A DNA stretch of 64,000 bases from Datnioides undecimradiatus (GCA_008933995.1 WARS01000025.1:3827477-3891476); one strand, 5' to 3'; shown: positions 36,785 through 50,170, counted from the stretch's first letter. Notes: generated from the letters alone by a model not told the origin. Translations and numbers: made by a program.

Positions 36785-37165
36785 TTCACATTTTGTGGAA
36801 TAGGCTTATGTGCTTACTTGCTGAGACATAGATGAAACCACTCACGCAGCCTGTTAGCCTAGCGTAGCGTAGACACTCAAAAAATGGAAACAGCCCAATT
36901 TCCTGGAGTCTTTTCATCACCATGCTGTTGCTAGGCAACTGGCAGAGCTACCAGGACAACACTGTGTCAGCCAATAACTGGTCCCAGACATAATGGAAGT
37001 AAAATGTGTCGTTTGTACACTTTGTTTGTTGTATTTATTGAACAAACAATATATGATGTTTCAGTTAGTGAGCTTTAAAGGTGCTGCTTGGCAGGATTCT
37101 TGTTACCTTTATGCTAAGCTAGTCAGCTGCCTCTTGGAACATCTCATCCAACTCTGAGTGATGCT
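36785..37165. mobile_element. Palindromic MITE-like repeat, second copy
   Basis: The left arm starts cacattttgtggaataggct, has a run of tgagacatagatg and contains gttagcctagcgtagcgtag. The right arm contains ttagtgagctttaaaggtgc, then cctttatgctaagctagt and cagctgcctc, and ends near catccaactctg. The arms are decayed inverted copies (gctaagct versus agcctagcgt). Same family as the element at about 5.3-5.66 kb. Confidence 0.6.
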
Positions 37166-40039
37166 GAACTATTGAAAGATCCATTGTTTTTGTGACTTTA
37201 TGAACATCCCACTGCACACAAAAGACCCAAAATACGGTATATTACATTATTGTGTTTGCTTGTTCATTAATCTATCTATTCTGGAAAATACCTGCTTTTA
37301 CTCACGCCATCGGGCCAACGCTGTGAATGTGATACAGTCGCCTTATGTAGGTTCGTGCAGTGAGCCAGTAAATGAAATCACAACAGCACTAAGGCAACAC
37401 AACTAAGTCACGTCGATTACCCCGCATGTTTTTATACCTTGTCCTGCAGAATATACACCCTTTATCTGTGTGAACAAGTGGCTCCGCTGCTTCCAACGCC
37501 CGCACTAATCTGAGTCCCCTCAGACACCGCCTGTGTTCTCGACCTATTAAAATAGGCCACAGCGGTGTCATGGTCGTTAAGGCCAACACAATTAGATGAG
37601 GCATTAACAATGGGAATTAATTTGCTGTCATACCCTCCCTGTACTGTCTGCTATTGTTGCTGTCAAATACCCCCCAGCCTCCCTTTTAAGGTCTCTCTCT
37701 TTGTTTCTGGCCTAAAAATTCTGACTTCAGCTTTTCGAAGGGACCTTGTGTATCGTGTGATAAGCTGTTGCACTTCACAGCTGGGAGAGCGGGTTGGGTG
37801 GAACAGATTTAAGTGCTCTTGAGGTGAACGAGCAGTCACGCTCTTCTGGGAGGTATATAAGAAGACACACAGGTCTCCTTGTTTTCTCTGTCCCTTCCCG
37901 GGGGACAGGCAGGAAAGGGAACAGAACGAGATGAGGGCACGGAGATTGACGACAGGACAGAAGATAAAAAAGGCAACAGAGGGGTGATAAGGGAGGGAGC
38001 GGCTGGGAATATTAGCCTTACTTTCTCATCTTTATGTCTCACCTCGCTGCTCTTCGCCCTTCTCCGTGTCCCATGTCCAGGGATAAGACGTGGCATATGG
38101 AAAGCGGCTGCTCTTTTAACCGGCTACATCCTCTGACAGCAAGAGTAATCGAGCAAATTCCTCTCTTGCATAACACACCGTGCCTGTAGGACCTGGAATA
38201 GGGGGATAGGGAGTCGTAGAAGTGATGGAAAATCAGTGTAAAGGGGACAGAAGGAGAGTGGAAGAGCGGGGGGTAGGGACGATACCGGAGAACGAGATGG
38301 ATGGTGAGGAATGAAGCCTGAAAGTGAGGAATGTGAAGAATGTGAGCGGCCAGGTTGAAGGAGAGGACGTGCTGATGGAAGGAGGAGAGCAAAAGCACTC
38401 ATGGCTTTCTCACATGCACCTAAAAATTTTATATTCTTGCTCTTCCCATTGCTATATGTCACTATCAACCTTCACTTGTGACTGTAAATCTACGGTACGC
38501 CCCAGTAAAAACACAAGGATATCTTAAGCATTCATCGTAGATTTGCTGCTTTCATTTTTGTTTATTGTGCTTTTTTCCCTTCGGCCAAAACAGGACATGT
38601 TTCGAGATACTGCCATAAGTTTTACGGTTTTTCCATTAGCTCGGCATAAAAGCTTGTCTGTTGCATAAAAGCACTTCTATTAAATTGTTACTTACCGCAG
38701 CTGGTCATAGTTCATTAAATCCCAACATTGTGGCGAGTTGGAGTTTAAAACTTGTATTTTATACTGGAAGGAGGAAAGAAAGAACAGTTACTACTTCTGC
38801 AAAACAATCAGCCCTCTCCTCAATCGGTCAATCAACAAAAACACGTATTTTGACGAATGATTTATTTATTTAGCAAAAAGCCAAAAATTCTCTGTTCTCA
38901 GCTTCTTAAATGTGAAAATTAGCTTTTTCTGATTCTCTCATAAGTTAGGAACACTCTTAATATATTTGGATTTCAGGGGGCAGTAGGCAAACTATAGGCA
39001 ACAAAATAAAAATTGAATCTGTGAATCTAGAAAGTAATAGACAGATGAATCAATAATGAAAGCAATGCTTTATAAAAGCTGACATTAAAGTTTTACTTTG
39101 TTTGGCAGCCTTTTTACATTAGGTGATCCTTCCTCCTCCTCCGTCTCTGTCCATGGTGCTGACACATCCTCTCTCTCTGGAACCTTGTGCGTCTCTCTCT
39201 TGTTCTGTCTGTCTCCATGGTGATGAAACACTCAAAACTCTTCCTCTGTCTGAATCGCCCTCTCTTTACATCATTTTCACATCAACTGAACACAGGCAAA
39301 CATACTTTAAAAGAAAAGCAAAGCAAGTTAAATGTGGCCTTTCGCTTCATCTGCAGCTTTCATTCGTTTCATTTCCCATATCCCAAAATGTGAGACACTG
39401 TTTTGGCTCACTGCACCTCATGCTGATGCTGTCTAGTAAATAGGTGGCCTATAGGGTTGTTTTTTTTTTTTTAATAAACAGAGCTCTGTTCATATTTACT
39501 GGTTCTTAAAAAAAGTGCCTCATGCAAGATCTTCATTGTATTCTTATAAACAGTGATTTTTGCTGTGGGATTTTGTTTTTTTTTTAAATCAGCTTCACCT
39601 GCTCCCTTAACTACACAAACAGGAGAAAGTCTGTATTCATAGGATCTGATAATTAGCTCAGTATATGCCACCTACAATTACCTACCTGTTCCTGCCCTGC
39701 TTTGCTTGGGAGCTGGACTCATTCACAAAAATGTTACCAAAGCATGAAGAAGAAGACTTTCACTTTGCAGAGACTCAGGTCTTTCTTTTGGCCTGTATTA
39801 ATATTCTATAACGCCTTGAGGTGTGGCACTTGTGACTACATGAGAGTGTAAAAGACATCTGCTTGTTTCAAGGTTGCGTCAGAGTTGGTGTAAACGGGGC
39901 AACAAAGCTTTGTCCTCTAACTGCTGACCTAACCGACATTGGGCCAGTGGTTTTATGCTAGGCTAATCTCCCTATAAATAACCTCTGTAGCAACATTGTG
40001 GGTTGAGCGAGGTGATGTTAGGCCTGGAGAGCAACGTTT

Positions 40040-40440
40040 TAAAAACATAGGACTGAAAACAGGCAGACATTGTAGGCTGTGGGTTGGGTGAAACATTTTT
40101 TTTTGGTCAATAACCAGAAAAGAGTTTGTGTCTGGGAGATCACACGAGAAGACCTAAGGCAAGAGGGAGTCAGGAAAGAAAAAAAAGGCAATGGCTCAAA
40201 CTGGCAGGCAGGCAAAACAGGCAAAAAAAAAAAGCTGCGGCTGTGAGGCACTGAGGCTACGAGACAACCTGGCAAAACAGTGAGTGCTGACTGTGGAGTT
40301 TATGCTGGGGCTGACGACAAATGGAAAGCAGGTGTTGCAGGGAGGACACCGGTCAGGTGATGAGCTCGAATGGCAAATACAACGAGGAATGGTGGGCAGG
40401 TGAGGAACAGCAGGGTCTATGATGACAGGGAGCTGCCCTC
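40040..40440. mobile_element. Decayed dispersed repeat (caggtgaggaac type)
   Basis: A purine-rich stretch with aggcaggcaaaacaggcaaa, gcaggtgttgcagggaggac and ggtgggcaggtgaggaacag. It reads like the high-copy, non-coding purine-rich fish repeats also seen at 11.8 and 36.5 kb. Borders are approximate. Confidence 0.35.
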
Positions 40441-40739
40441 AGAACAGATAATCAATATAAAGCAAAATAGGTCAAAAAAGATCAATAAACTGCAGTAACT
40501 GCATTTAGGTCATGTCAGTTTGGGTTCTTTATATTGGTGTGGTTAGGCTACAAAATCCAAGGAACAAGGTCGAGGTCTGGGAAACATCGGTTCATAAAAA
40601 GAAAATGTTATTTGCAGCCCTGTGGCCTCAAGGACACAACTTCTGAACTTTTGCGCTGGATGTAAATCATGACAGCCAGAGTCGTCTAGTTTTGACATAA
40701 CTGTGTCAAATGAGAAGTCCAACATAAGAGAGCAAGTCA

Positions 40740-40960
40740 GTTATGAGGCGGGTGGAATCAAAGTCCATAAATCAGGCGAAGTCTGAGGAAATAAGTCCAA
40801 TAAAGCACAAGGGGTACGCGAGCAAACTGGGATGGGATGGTTGGCACAAGGAAGAAAGAAGAACTGGTAAAAAACGGGTGGGAAAAAGACAGGAAGTAAG
40901 CAGACATGCAAGACACACGAGGAAATAGCCTCACAAGATAAAACAGGAAATAACTGAACG
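40740..40960. mobile_element. Decayed dispersed repeat with ataaaacaggaaataact end
   Basis: Phrases such as aagtccataaatcaggcgaa and agataaaacaggaaataact match the style, and the latter the wording, of the 36.5-kb repeat. It lies only about 150 bases before iqsec3 exon 2. Confidence 0.4.
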
Positions 40961-41106
40961 TCAGCTGAAGTCGAAAACATTTAGCAAATGAGCCGTGATC
41001 TGGCTTTGAAAGCAAAACTGATGTGTAAGTCTTAAAACTAAAACCGTAACGGCAGCCCCATTTCACCTTTTTGTAAATTCCATTATTTCTACTCTTCTTC
41101 ACACAG

Positions 41107-41187
41107 CAACCAAACAGTGCTTCACCAGTTCTGCTGCCCCGCCCCGGAGGCCCCAGAGGGGGAGACCTCTACTGCCTGTGTCCCCAG
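41107..41187 (+). CDS. iqsec3: IQ motif and SEC7 domain-containing protein 3, exon 2
   Basis: 81 bases between cttcttcacacag and |gtaaga. Joined to exon 1, the codon GA+C gives Asp, followed by NQTVLHQFCCPAPEAPEGE and TSTACVP, with two bases left over. The block TVLHQFCCPA is identical to human IQSEC3 just after its own exon-1-type sequence (human: ETVLHQFCCPAADA, from memory). The phase match with exon 1, good splice sites and the shared motif make this secure although it is only 27 codons. The next exon must supply one base to complete the last codon. It lies before the IQ and Sec7 regions, so this piece is likely disordered linker. Confidence 0.92.
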
Positions 41188-42342
41188 GTAAGACGACTGC
41201 ATCCTTGTAACATCTGCACAAATATTGTTTCGTTTGACCTGTTTGTTTCCTTTTGGACGGTTTGATTTTTATTTTTTTTGTAATATTTTAATTGCAGCCA
41301 CTTACCATGCATCCTGTTAGTAGCGGTGCTGCAGTAGCTACGTTAGGCAACACAACTACCCCAGCAGTGTTATCTGAGTTGAAGTGGTTGTAAATGCTTC
41401 AGTGTCGTTTGGGAACAATCTGAACATTTTAAACCCCATGATTATCATGAGCCAAAAAGAGGGAGACTTCTGTCAAATCAACTTGGGTTTTGGGTCTTGT
41501 TGAGGTCACTAAATCTGGTTTACAAGCGAATCTAAGACAAACTGGAGGCAACTTGTTGTTTCCACAGAGTTTTAGCAGACTATGGAGATGAATCCTCAGT
41601 CATAAAATCCAAATCAATCAAATCAACGTCCCATTTCCTGGAGAATGGTCAAGCTTTTGGTGGGACTTTGAATAATTGGAAAAACATTACACTGAGTTTA
41701 GCAAGCAAAGCAGGATGATAATGCTGTTATCTTTTCATGTCAGGTTGGCACATGACAGTGAAGCAGCTGATGCTGCCAGTTGGAAACCCAACCGGGCGCA
41801 AATGCCTCTATATGAATTCCAGCTCTTGTTTTAATAATGTTTTTCAAGTCGGCCAAATTTAGAAGCCCTAATGTGAGTTTGATGTGGTAATTTGCGCCCA
41901 CTGTCCTGGGGAACATGAAAAATAGAACAACTAATAATTAGCTGCTGTAATAAGTGTACCTTTGTATGGCGGCTTTGAGGGTGTATGATAATTGATATCT
42001 AAGTGTTGAATCGACAGTCTACAACATACAGTATTTGATAAGCAAGGACAAAAAAGAAATAATAAACGCCTCTGATGATTATTATCTTGCCTCTTTTGAG
42101 CAGAATTGACAGCACTAAATGTTGTGTTTGCCTCCTGCTTCTATTTACCCAAGTGCACTCTGCCACCAGAGTTTCACTGAAAATTACGGCATTCATCTGG
42201 CCAAGGCGCATCAGTAGCAATTAAGCCATCCGCCCCAAAGATGTTTTGTTTGTTTGTGGGCCCGCACGTTTTACAGGATTGTTCTGCCGCATTGTCTGAG
42301 CTTGGCAGAAAATAGCAGATAAGCGAACGTTTGCTGATGGCA

Positions 42343-42354
42343 CCCCCCCCCCCC
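42343..42354 (+). repeat. Poly(C) run of 12
   Basis: Directly visible, followed by GCGGTGGTGG. Long C runs can form i-motif or G-quadruplex structures and are error-prone in sequencing. Confidence 0.9.
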
Positions 42355-43500
42355 GCGGTGGTGGACGCAATAAGTGGCAGAAAGCTGCAGACCAACAAGC
42401 GCCGATAAAAATCACACTTTAAACACCTCAGAGGCCTGCTGTGTATTAAATCAGCCGCACGGATAGACTGAAGGACAAAGACGTGTATGAAGTGGAGGGA
42501 GATCAGTGAACTGGCATTATTGGCTTTGTTTGCTTCTTTGAAGAACAGGAAAAATAAAAACAGAAACCCTCATAAAGCCATTTATCAGATAAATTGTCAG
42601 ACGGTGACTGGCTCCAAACCCAACTCTCTTACAGTGTCATAAAAGTCACTTTACACCTCCATTAAAGACATGTTAAGATTCGAGAGGCGGCGGTTTAAAA
42701 CTCGAGCGGGAGTGACTTTCATAAAAATCAAAGCTGGAGAGGAAATTGGAAAGTTAAAAAAAAAAAAAAGAAGACAAGAATCGATCGGAGTTCAGCGGTT
42801 TGAACTTTGCCTGATAGAAGCCGTTTGGGGCTGTTGTGTTTTGTGATTGCTTTGTGCTTAGGGACCATTAGCTAAAGGTACAAGCAAAGTGCACAACAGA
42901 AGGTCCTTGCTAACTTGTCAACCCCACCAAGTCCTCAAAACACCCTCACCCCCACCAACAATCCCTGAAGCAAACCACTTCACAGGAGGACTCTCTGGGG
43001 CCGAGACAGAAAGCAGCTTGTTGTTTTGTCCTTTCTTTTCCCCCGTTCGTGTTGCGTCCTATCTCTTTTTCGAAAGCTGTATTATGTTGTTGTTGATTTC
43101 TGTATTTCCGCATTGTTGTCAGTGATTTGTTGATCATTTACTCACGTGGCATCACCACATCGCATCGCAGCGACATGACTCCACATAGCACCCACACCCC
43201 ATTGCATCCATCATCATTCATGAGTCACTTCATTCGGGCTTGTCTCTCCACTGTGGTCACGTTAAGTTCGAAAGAGTCATGTATGAATATTGCCATGTAA
43301 CAAAAGTGTAACCTATGCAATGTAAAAACTACCATAATGCATTGATGTGTGTACTGTAGGGTCTTTCCCATGCTGGAAACTGGTGAGCCTTCTTGTTGAC
43401 ACATGTAATGCATCTGTGTTCATGTGAAAAAAAAAAAAAAGTTCTTATCATGTTGCATGCTTTGGCTTGGCAGTGATCAGAACATAGCTCCCTGTCTATC

Positions 43501-43534
43501 TGTGTGTGTGTGTGTGTCTGTGTGTGTGTGTGTG
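43501..43534. repeat. (TG)n microsatellite with one TC
   Basis: About 34 bases of TG repeat with one TC unit. Confidence 0.95.
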
Positions 43535-46500
43535 CGCCAGTGTGTCAGTGCGATACACACGGCATACGTCAGATAATGTACACTCTCAAGGAAAACACAC
43601 AACACAGTGCGCGCCACCAGATCAGCAGGGAAATCCATAATGATAGGCTGGTCAAATGAGGCGAGTGAGTCACCGCATCACCTTTTACTGAACCTAAGGG
43701 TTTTTTTTCACTCTTTATTTAGAGGCTTTTATCCGAGGCGCTAAACGTCTTAGTCAGGCGTGCTATGTATTGTTATTTTCAAAGGGCAAAGATCTGAGGG
43801 GAGGACATTGTCAATGTTCCATGACTATAAATACGAGCCTTTGTAATGTAAAAAAAAAAAAAAGTGCATTTATAGTGCAACAAATATAATATTAATGGTA
43901 TTCCTATTTTTATTTCTCATGGTGATCATGCTCCCCAGTTTCTCCAATTTAGCCTAGCGCTACTGTAGCCTGGAGCCTACAGTAAGGCTCTGGGAGAGGT
44001 AAACAGCCTGGATTCAGTGACTTGTGATTCAGCCACAACTTGAGCACTTTTATCCTTATTTTTTATATTATCTTATATTTATTTACAGGTCGGAGCTACT
44101 GAACGTTTGCTCAATGAGCATGTAGCAGTTCCTACTTGCAACACACCCACAAATATTCAGACAGCTATTAGTCGGTTGCTTTGATTTGGATTCGCAGTCA
44201 CTAATTTGCAGTGAATAATCAGAGATAACAGTATCAACGGAAAGCGTACGTCACGACGAATCAGAAAAAGCGTGTATCATTTGTCTGTGAGAGAAAGAGT
44301 TGCAAACTGCTGCAGGCGGGCGCCAAATACTTAAACTTTGTAAAAAAAATTAAAAAAAAATCCTACAAAAGCCTGTTATAAAAATAAATGTGAGTGGATT
44401 CTGTTGTCTCACATGAATCATTGAGGGGCTCCATTTGCCACCAAACAAGGCCTGATTAACATATAAAAAGAACATCTCATTGCCTCTTTGAGCACTGCCT
44501 CCACTTCAGGACATAATAAAGCCTTATTCCACACACTGAGCCTGACAGACAAAGTGCAATCATTGATATTTCATTTGCACCGTTCTTTCTACTGAGAGTA
44601 ATTCACGCCTCGGTGTCAGAGGGGTCAGCTCAGAAAAGGGCACCGGCGTGAGCTCCTACAAGAACTCATTGTACTAATTTGAAACCATATATTTTCTCTT
44701 GGTTTGTGTCTGTCTGCACCCGGGGATCTTTATCCGATCAGTTAGGAAGCGGGGAAACAAGCAGGTAATAACACGGTATGTGTGGGATCATTTAAATGAG
44801 GAGAAAGAAGAAAGTTGTGAGGTGGAAAGAGAAGTGAGGATTGTACTGTCACATATAATGAGGGCCCTACGGAGGCTGGAAACTCACCCTGACAGTCTGG
44901 TCACTTTCGCCAGGCTTTAAGGAGGCGCCAGAGGGTTTCGGAACGATAGGGGATTTGTATTCAGGTTCAGCAAGTCAGATCTATAATCACTCATGGAAGG
45001 GGCTGATTGTGCGGGTTTGGCTAACAGCCTTTCAATTAGCAGTATGAGCCATCTTCTGCTGCTGCGTGCTAAAAATTGCACTCAGGAGTTTTGTTGTTAC
45101 TTTTTTACAGTTCCATAGGGGACCTTAAGTTTAACTTTCTGCTTTGCAGCAAAACTGAGAACTGCTGTGGTCAACACACGAGGCCCCAGAAACCTAATAA
45201 ATGGAACAAAAGCACCATAAGAATATGGCACAGCAGAAGAACTATAAATAATGACATGCAGGGAAGATGCCTGGTGGACAGGCCGCAGGTAGAATTATTA
45301 CTTTTTAAATCGCAGCTGTGTGTTTTTGTGTTTATGCAAGGCTCCTCTTTTAGAGGAAAATAAAGCCTCTTCAGCCTTTAGGGTGAACACGGGTGTACTG
45401 GATTAGCTGCATCTGAGTGTTTAAGTCCACATTCACATGCTCACGCTTTCAAAAAAACCTCTGAATTCAGAGGCTGAGTGGAGTCAGAGCTTGAACCGTG
45501 GCGTGAGAGAAACACTGCAAAAGACCTACAGCTTTCTGCGCTCCGCAGCACAAATCTATGCTCACACTTCAATGCCACTGTGTGACATTTACTCAGGTTT
45601 TTGGGATAATTCAACAATGATTTCTAAAGTGAAACACCTTTTTCTTATTTTTCTGCATAGTGTGCTGACTGCAGTGTTGCTCTGATCAATGAAAACTCAA
45701 ATACAGTGTGTGTAAACAGTTTGAACAGCGGAGCTTCTACAGGCTACTCAGTAAGAGCGCAGCGGCTTTCTCAGCTATCTTGCCCACTAAAGTAGCCAAT
45801 AAATCGTTAGGATAGGGTTGGTTAGAGTTGTCACCTCAAACTCCCGAGGTCACTGGTGCAATGTGTGACTCTGATAGAGCATGATGCAGCAGAAGTAGCC
45901 CAGACAATAGGCACACAACTGCCATATGGACAGAATATGTAAAATATTAGTGATGCTATTTAACTATTTTAGATAAAGTTAAAGCATCATCATTTATCTT
46001 AATGCATAAACAGTTGCACGAGTAGGTGCAGTCAGAGAGAATGCAGCTGCAGAATGCTTTTCTTATTTTGCGGTAGTTTTTCATTTTTACCAAGTCTGAG
46101 CTTTGTCAAGGTGGTGCTTTCTCACAATAATTACTTTTTCTGTCCACATATCACCCTGTCAGAGGACAATGGACACAAAACTTGGCCCAGTCTGTATCAT
46201 CCAACAGCAACCTGGGTGCTTCAGACCTGCAGGCCTGGATGGAAGGTTTCGCTCCAGGGTGACTGTGTTACCTTTAAGGTCCAGCAACTAAAATTTTAAA
46301 TTTCAATCCATTTCAGTGGATTCGCCCTGATCAGCGGATTCACTGGTGAGGGCAAAATAAATGAACAATTTCAAGCTGTTCCGACAGCGCTGACCTTTGA
46401 GGGGATGGAGAGCCAGAGAGTCCAAAATGAAGGAAGCCATTGTTGCTCATTAGCTGTGTTGCATCATTTACCTTCATTTATTCCTTGAACTAACTGACTG

Positions 46501-49500
46501 TTGGAGAGCTTGTTAGTTCAGGTAGCTTCCTCTTTTTCTGAACTAAATGTTGCCACAGTGGTGAAAAAAAATGCCAATGGGAATTAAAGACCCAAGAAAG
46601 AAAGTATTTCCAGGAGCTGTTATGACTGCGCAGTGCTGGTCCAGCCCAGCATACTAGCCAGTCATGTGTGTTTAGTTAATCAGTTCATGAAGTATCTTAA
46701 ATATTTTGTGAATATTAATTTGATTTCACTTCAGCTTTACTTTTACTGTCTGGTGTGAGCAGGCCTTACAGCGAGAAACAGTCTCAGTGGTTTAGACCTG
46801 CCAGTTAGTGCCCTCTTCTGGCAAGGAGTTGAATTGTTGACACTGAGCACTAAATGTGCATTTAAAAGCTGCAGCATTAAATCAGTTCCTGTTCTTCCTG
46901 CATTCTCTCCTTCTTTCCTGCCAGGCGAGGCACAGAGGTTTATTTGCAAAGCAGTTCAGACTATATTTCGTACAGTAAGGTGACAGAATGAACTGTAGCC
47001 AGGGGCAAACAGTGACACCTGCAGGTCTAAAATGCTGAGGTTGTCGACTTGTCTGATGATGACTGAACCGCTCCCCTGCAGAGAATCTGCATCCTGCTAA
47101 ATTTAAACCACCAGGTGTGTGTTTGTGAGTGAGTTATGCGCTACGTAGCTCCACGAGCTGCTCCACAGCTTCACATGTAGAAACAAATAAATGAAGCAAG
47201 CCATATGAAAGCAAAGACAACAGACACCTTATAAATAGGAGCGCAGAATAGAATAGCATCCCAGGCACAGAATAATGTCTTGCAGAGCTTTGTCTTTAAT
47301 CAAAGACCTCTCTGTCTCAAGTGAGTGCCAGTATGGGTGGAAATGTATCTCAATTTGCATAAAAGTAACTATGCTGAGTCCTCATGCTTGCAATTTAAAT
47401 GCAACTTAGCTAAGTTTTAGCATAATATCTGACATAATGTGCTGCGTTTACATAATGCTACCAAGGTGTGAAAGCTGAGTCAAGCTGAGTCACCCTGGAC
47501 CCATAATGATAGCGCTGATGGGATAGTAAACGCTTTTGGTCATTGAGTTAAATATAAACTGACCAGTTAGCCTTTGGCAGGTGACAACACACATAGTTTT
47601 TGGCAAGATACTCAAACCTGTCCGAGATTCGGCTGCCAAACCGACTGCTTTCCCCCCACCAGCTCACAGTGCGCACGGAACGACGGACATCTTGCTCACC
47701 ATCTAAAAACCCCTTTAAATTAGTCCTCCTGCTGAGCTCCTGACAAATGACTTGCACACAGACACACACACGCACATACACACACAAACCAACGTTTTAA
47801 TGAGGTATGCTATGCTAATTAGCTCACACAATCTGCCATAATGATTTACCTTGTCAAAGAGGAAATTAGTTATCAGGTTCTTGGGACTCAGCTACTCTTC
47901 TCACTCACAGAATAAGTTTTATGTGAATTAACATATGATAATAAAAGTTTATTTTTTGGGGTGAGATTGTTTGTTGCTGGGCAGTTATTCATCATCCAAA
48001 AGTACAAGATTTGTGGCTACATTTTTGGCTTGTCTAATCAGAATAAATTAGAGGTGATCCTCACTTTTGAACCCCCAATGTGATTAAAGTTTACAGCCTT
48101 ATCTTTTATGATAGGCTATAAAGAATGCTAAAGTAGATGAGGTGAAGGATGACACGGTGCATCTGGTAAAGCATATGACTTTAGAGAAATATTAAAAGGA
48201 GGACAACACTTTTGGGTCACCGCCAGACCGGATTTAGGAGGCTCGTGTCGTCGTTGTTATCTGCACCTCAAAAACGTCCTTGACCGCTAATAAAATGTGG
48301 ATAAATGCCACGAGTGGTTGAGATGAAGCTGACACTTTGAGAGAGAGAGAGAGATCACAGTGGGGAGAATGATGGTGTTTCTGCAGGAAATTAATTCACC
48401 TCTGGTCGTGGCACGAGCCGACAGCTGCGTCGTCTCGCAGAGGCACCTTTTTTCTCCTCTAATTAATCACTGGAATTAATAATAAACTGCACTAATTAGT
48501 GGAGTCATGCTGTCTGCCAAATGGAAAGGTGATGTGGGATGAGTAAGGACACAGCTGGAAATGCTTCGTCACTTTGGGTAGCGAGCAAGCAAAACAGAGG
48601 TTGCGGCTGCTGGACAGAACTACAGGGACCATGATGCATTGAGGTAGATGGCAGAGAGAATGATTGATCCGTTTCTGCTGGAGGACGTTCATGGGCATGC
48701 TGGGAAATTGTGCTCAAAGCTTTTTCTTTTTTTTTTTTTCATCATTCAGGCCTTTGAGACACACAAACACACACTTGTACTGTACGACGCCCAGACTTGT
48801 TAAAGTGCAAGATCACGTCTGCTCTTTGTCTTCACACCAGCGGACATCCAGCATTAGTCTCACCTGTGCATCCTCAGATTAAATTTCTCACACGTGGGAT
48901 TCCTCCATCACAGTTCGCCAAATTTCTTTCACCCCCTCACCCTGTGATTTAATATTTGTCCTCACCCCCCTCCGTCTCTGTCTCCCTCTGTTGCACGCCA
49001 TGGTCGTGCTATCCTGCTGCCTCAGCTGGAGAAAGTGACCTTGTCGGCCTGCTGTTCTGTTGTCATGGGAACAGAGGGCACAGCAGGAAGATACGGCATA
49101 ACACCCAGAGACTGTCTATTAGGAGTTAGGCGTGTCTGAGTGTGTGTGCACATGTAGGGATTTGTCTTTTTCCTCTAGTATTATAATAATCGCAGAGCCA
49201 TTGGTATGTTTTAGTTCCCTGTCTCACTGTTGTCATCTTCCTATTGGCTCCAAGGGTTTGACTGTAAGCCAATCAGAGGAGCACTCGGTGTCATCTTCCT
49301 CAGGGGTCCCTCCATTCAGCTGTTGGTTTTTGTTCTAGCTGATTCCTCTTTAAACACATCCTCTGGGATTTGAGTAGCCTAAATTCACTCGAAAATTGAA
49401 ATCAGAACTCAGCAGCATTGTGAATGAATGAAAGAGCTTTTAAAGAGCGCGAGTGCTCGGAGTAATTTCTAATTAAACTGATGCTCCGACTAATTTATTT

Positions 49501-50039
49501 TCGCCCTAAGGCCTGCTTTATGCAAGACACTTACGACGGAACAGCGATACCAAATCTGCTCATGCTCGGTTGCATCATAGACGTCATTCACTGTTTTGTT
49601 CTTTTTAATGCACGTGGATCTTGATGAGACCAGACACGTTAAACACACACACAGTACGCGGCACCCCAACATGCTCTACTTCATACGTCGCTCTACTTCA
49701 TACATTGCTCGGCCCCATTCCCGCACAGCCTCACGTCAGTGGTTCACTGGAGAGCGTCAAATGTTCAGATCTGAGAGCTTCTCCTCCCCTTTGCTCTCCG
49801 TTCTGCAGCTTATCTCAGCATTGTGAAGCAAGCGGAGGGTTTTATTACAGAGGAGATTTAATAAAAGCACAACATTTTGATGACTTTGCTGTAGCTTCTC
49901 CCGTGTGTGTATGTCTCAGTATCAGCAGTCTTTGAGGTTTTACCCTCTATATAAATTGTCATGGCCTGGTTCTTAGATAGTTGTTAAGCCAGACAAACTC
50001 TAGCTACTGATAGTTATAAAGATTATTTATACTTTTTAA

Positions 50040-50170
50040 AGGGACACTTCACCAATTACCCCTAATTCTAGAGGAGCTGTGTTGTCTAAAGAAACGGACA
50101 AACCTATCACAAAAGTCTGTGTTTCAGACTGGGACTGGCTGAATTACATGAATAGTTTATAAAGCTTTTA
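50040..50170. mobile_element. Possible decayed dispersed repeat (gggacacttcacc start)
   Basis: aaagggacacttcaccaatt resembles the start of a frequent teleost repeat that I recall. The rest is too diverged to follow. Confidence 0.25.

Larger units (their letters stand above)
20482..41106 (+). other. iqsec3: iqsec3 intron 1 (20.6 kb)
   Basis: Bounded by gtaagt and ttcttcacacag, and inferred from the in-frame join of exons 1 and 2. No other coding exon was recognised inside. It holds microsatellites, SINE copies, a decayed TE-gene remnant at about 24.4 kb, a MITE-like palindrome, other repeats and possible regulatory blocks near 28.7, 30.5 and 31.6 kb. A pyrimidine-rich stretch spans about 25,140-25,380. 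Long unmarked parts (for example 20.5-23.2 and 32.9-36.4 kb) show nothing I can name. Confidence 0.8.

Noticed and set aside
45815..45920. Possible SINE fragment (ttgtcacctcaaactcccga)
   Set aside because: Only a loose resemblance to a tRNA head; no B box or tail.
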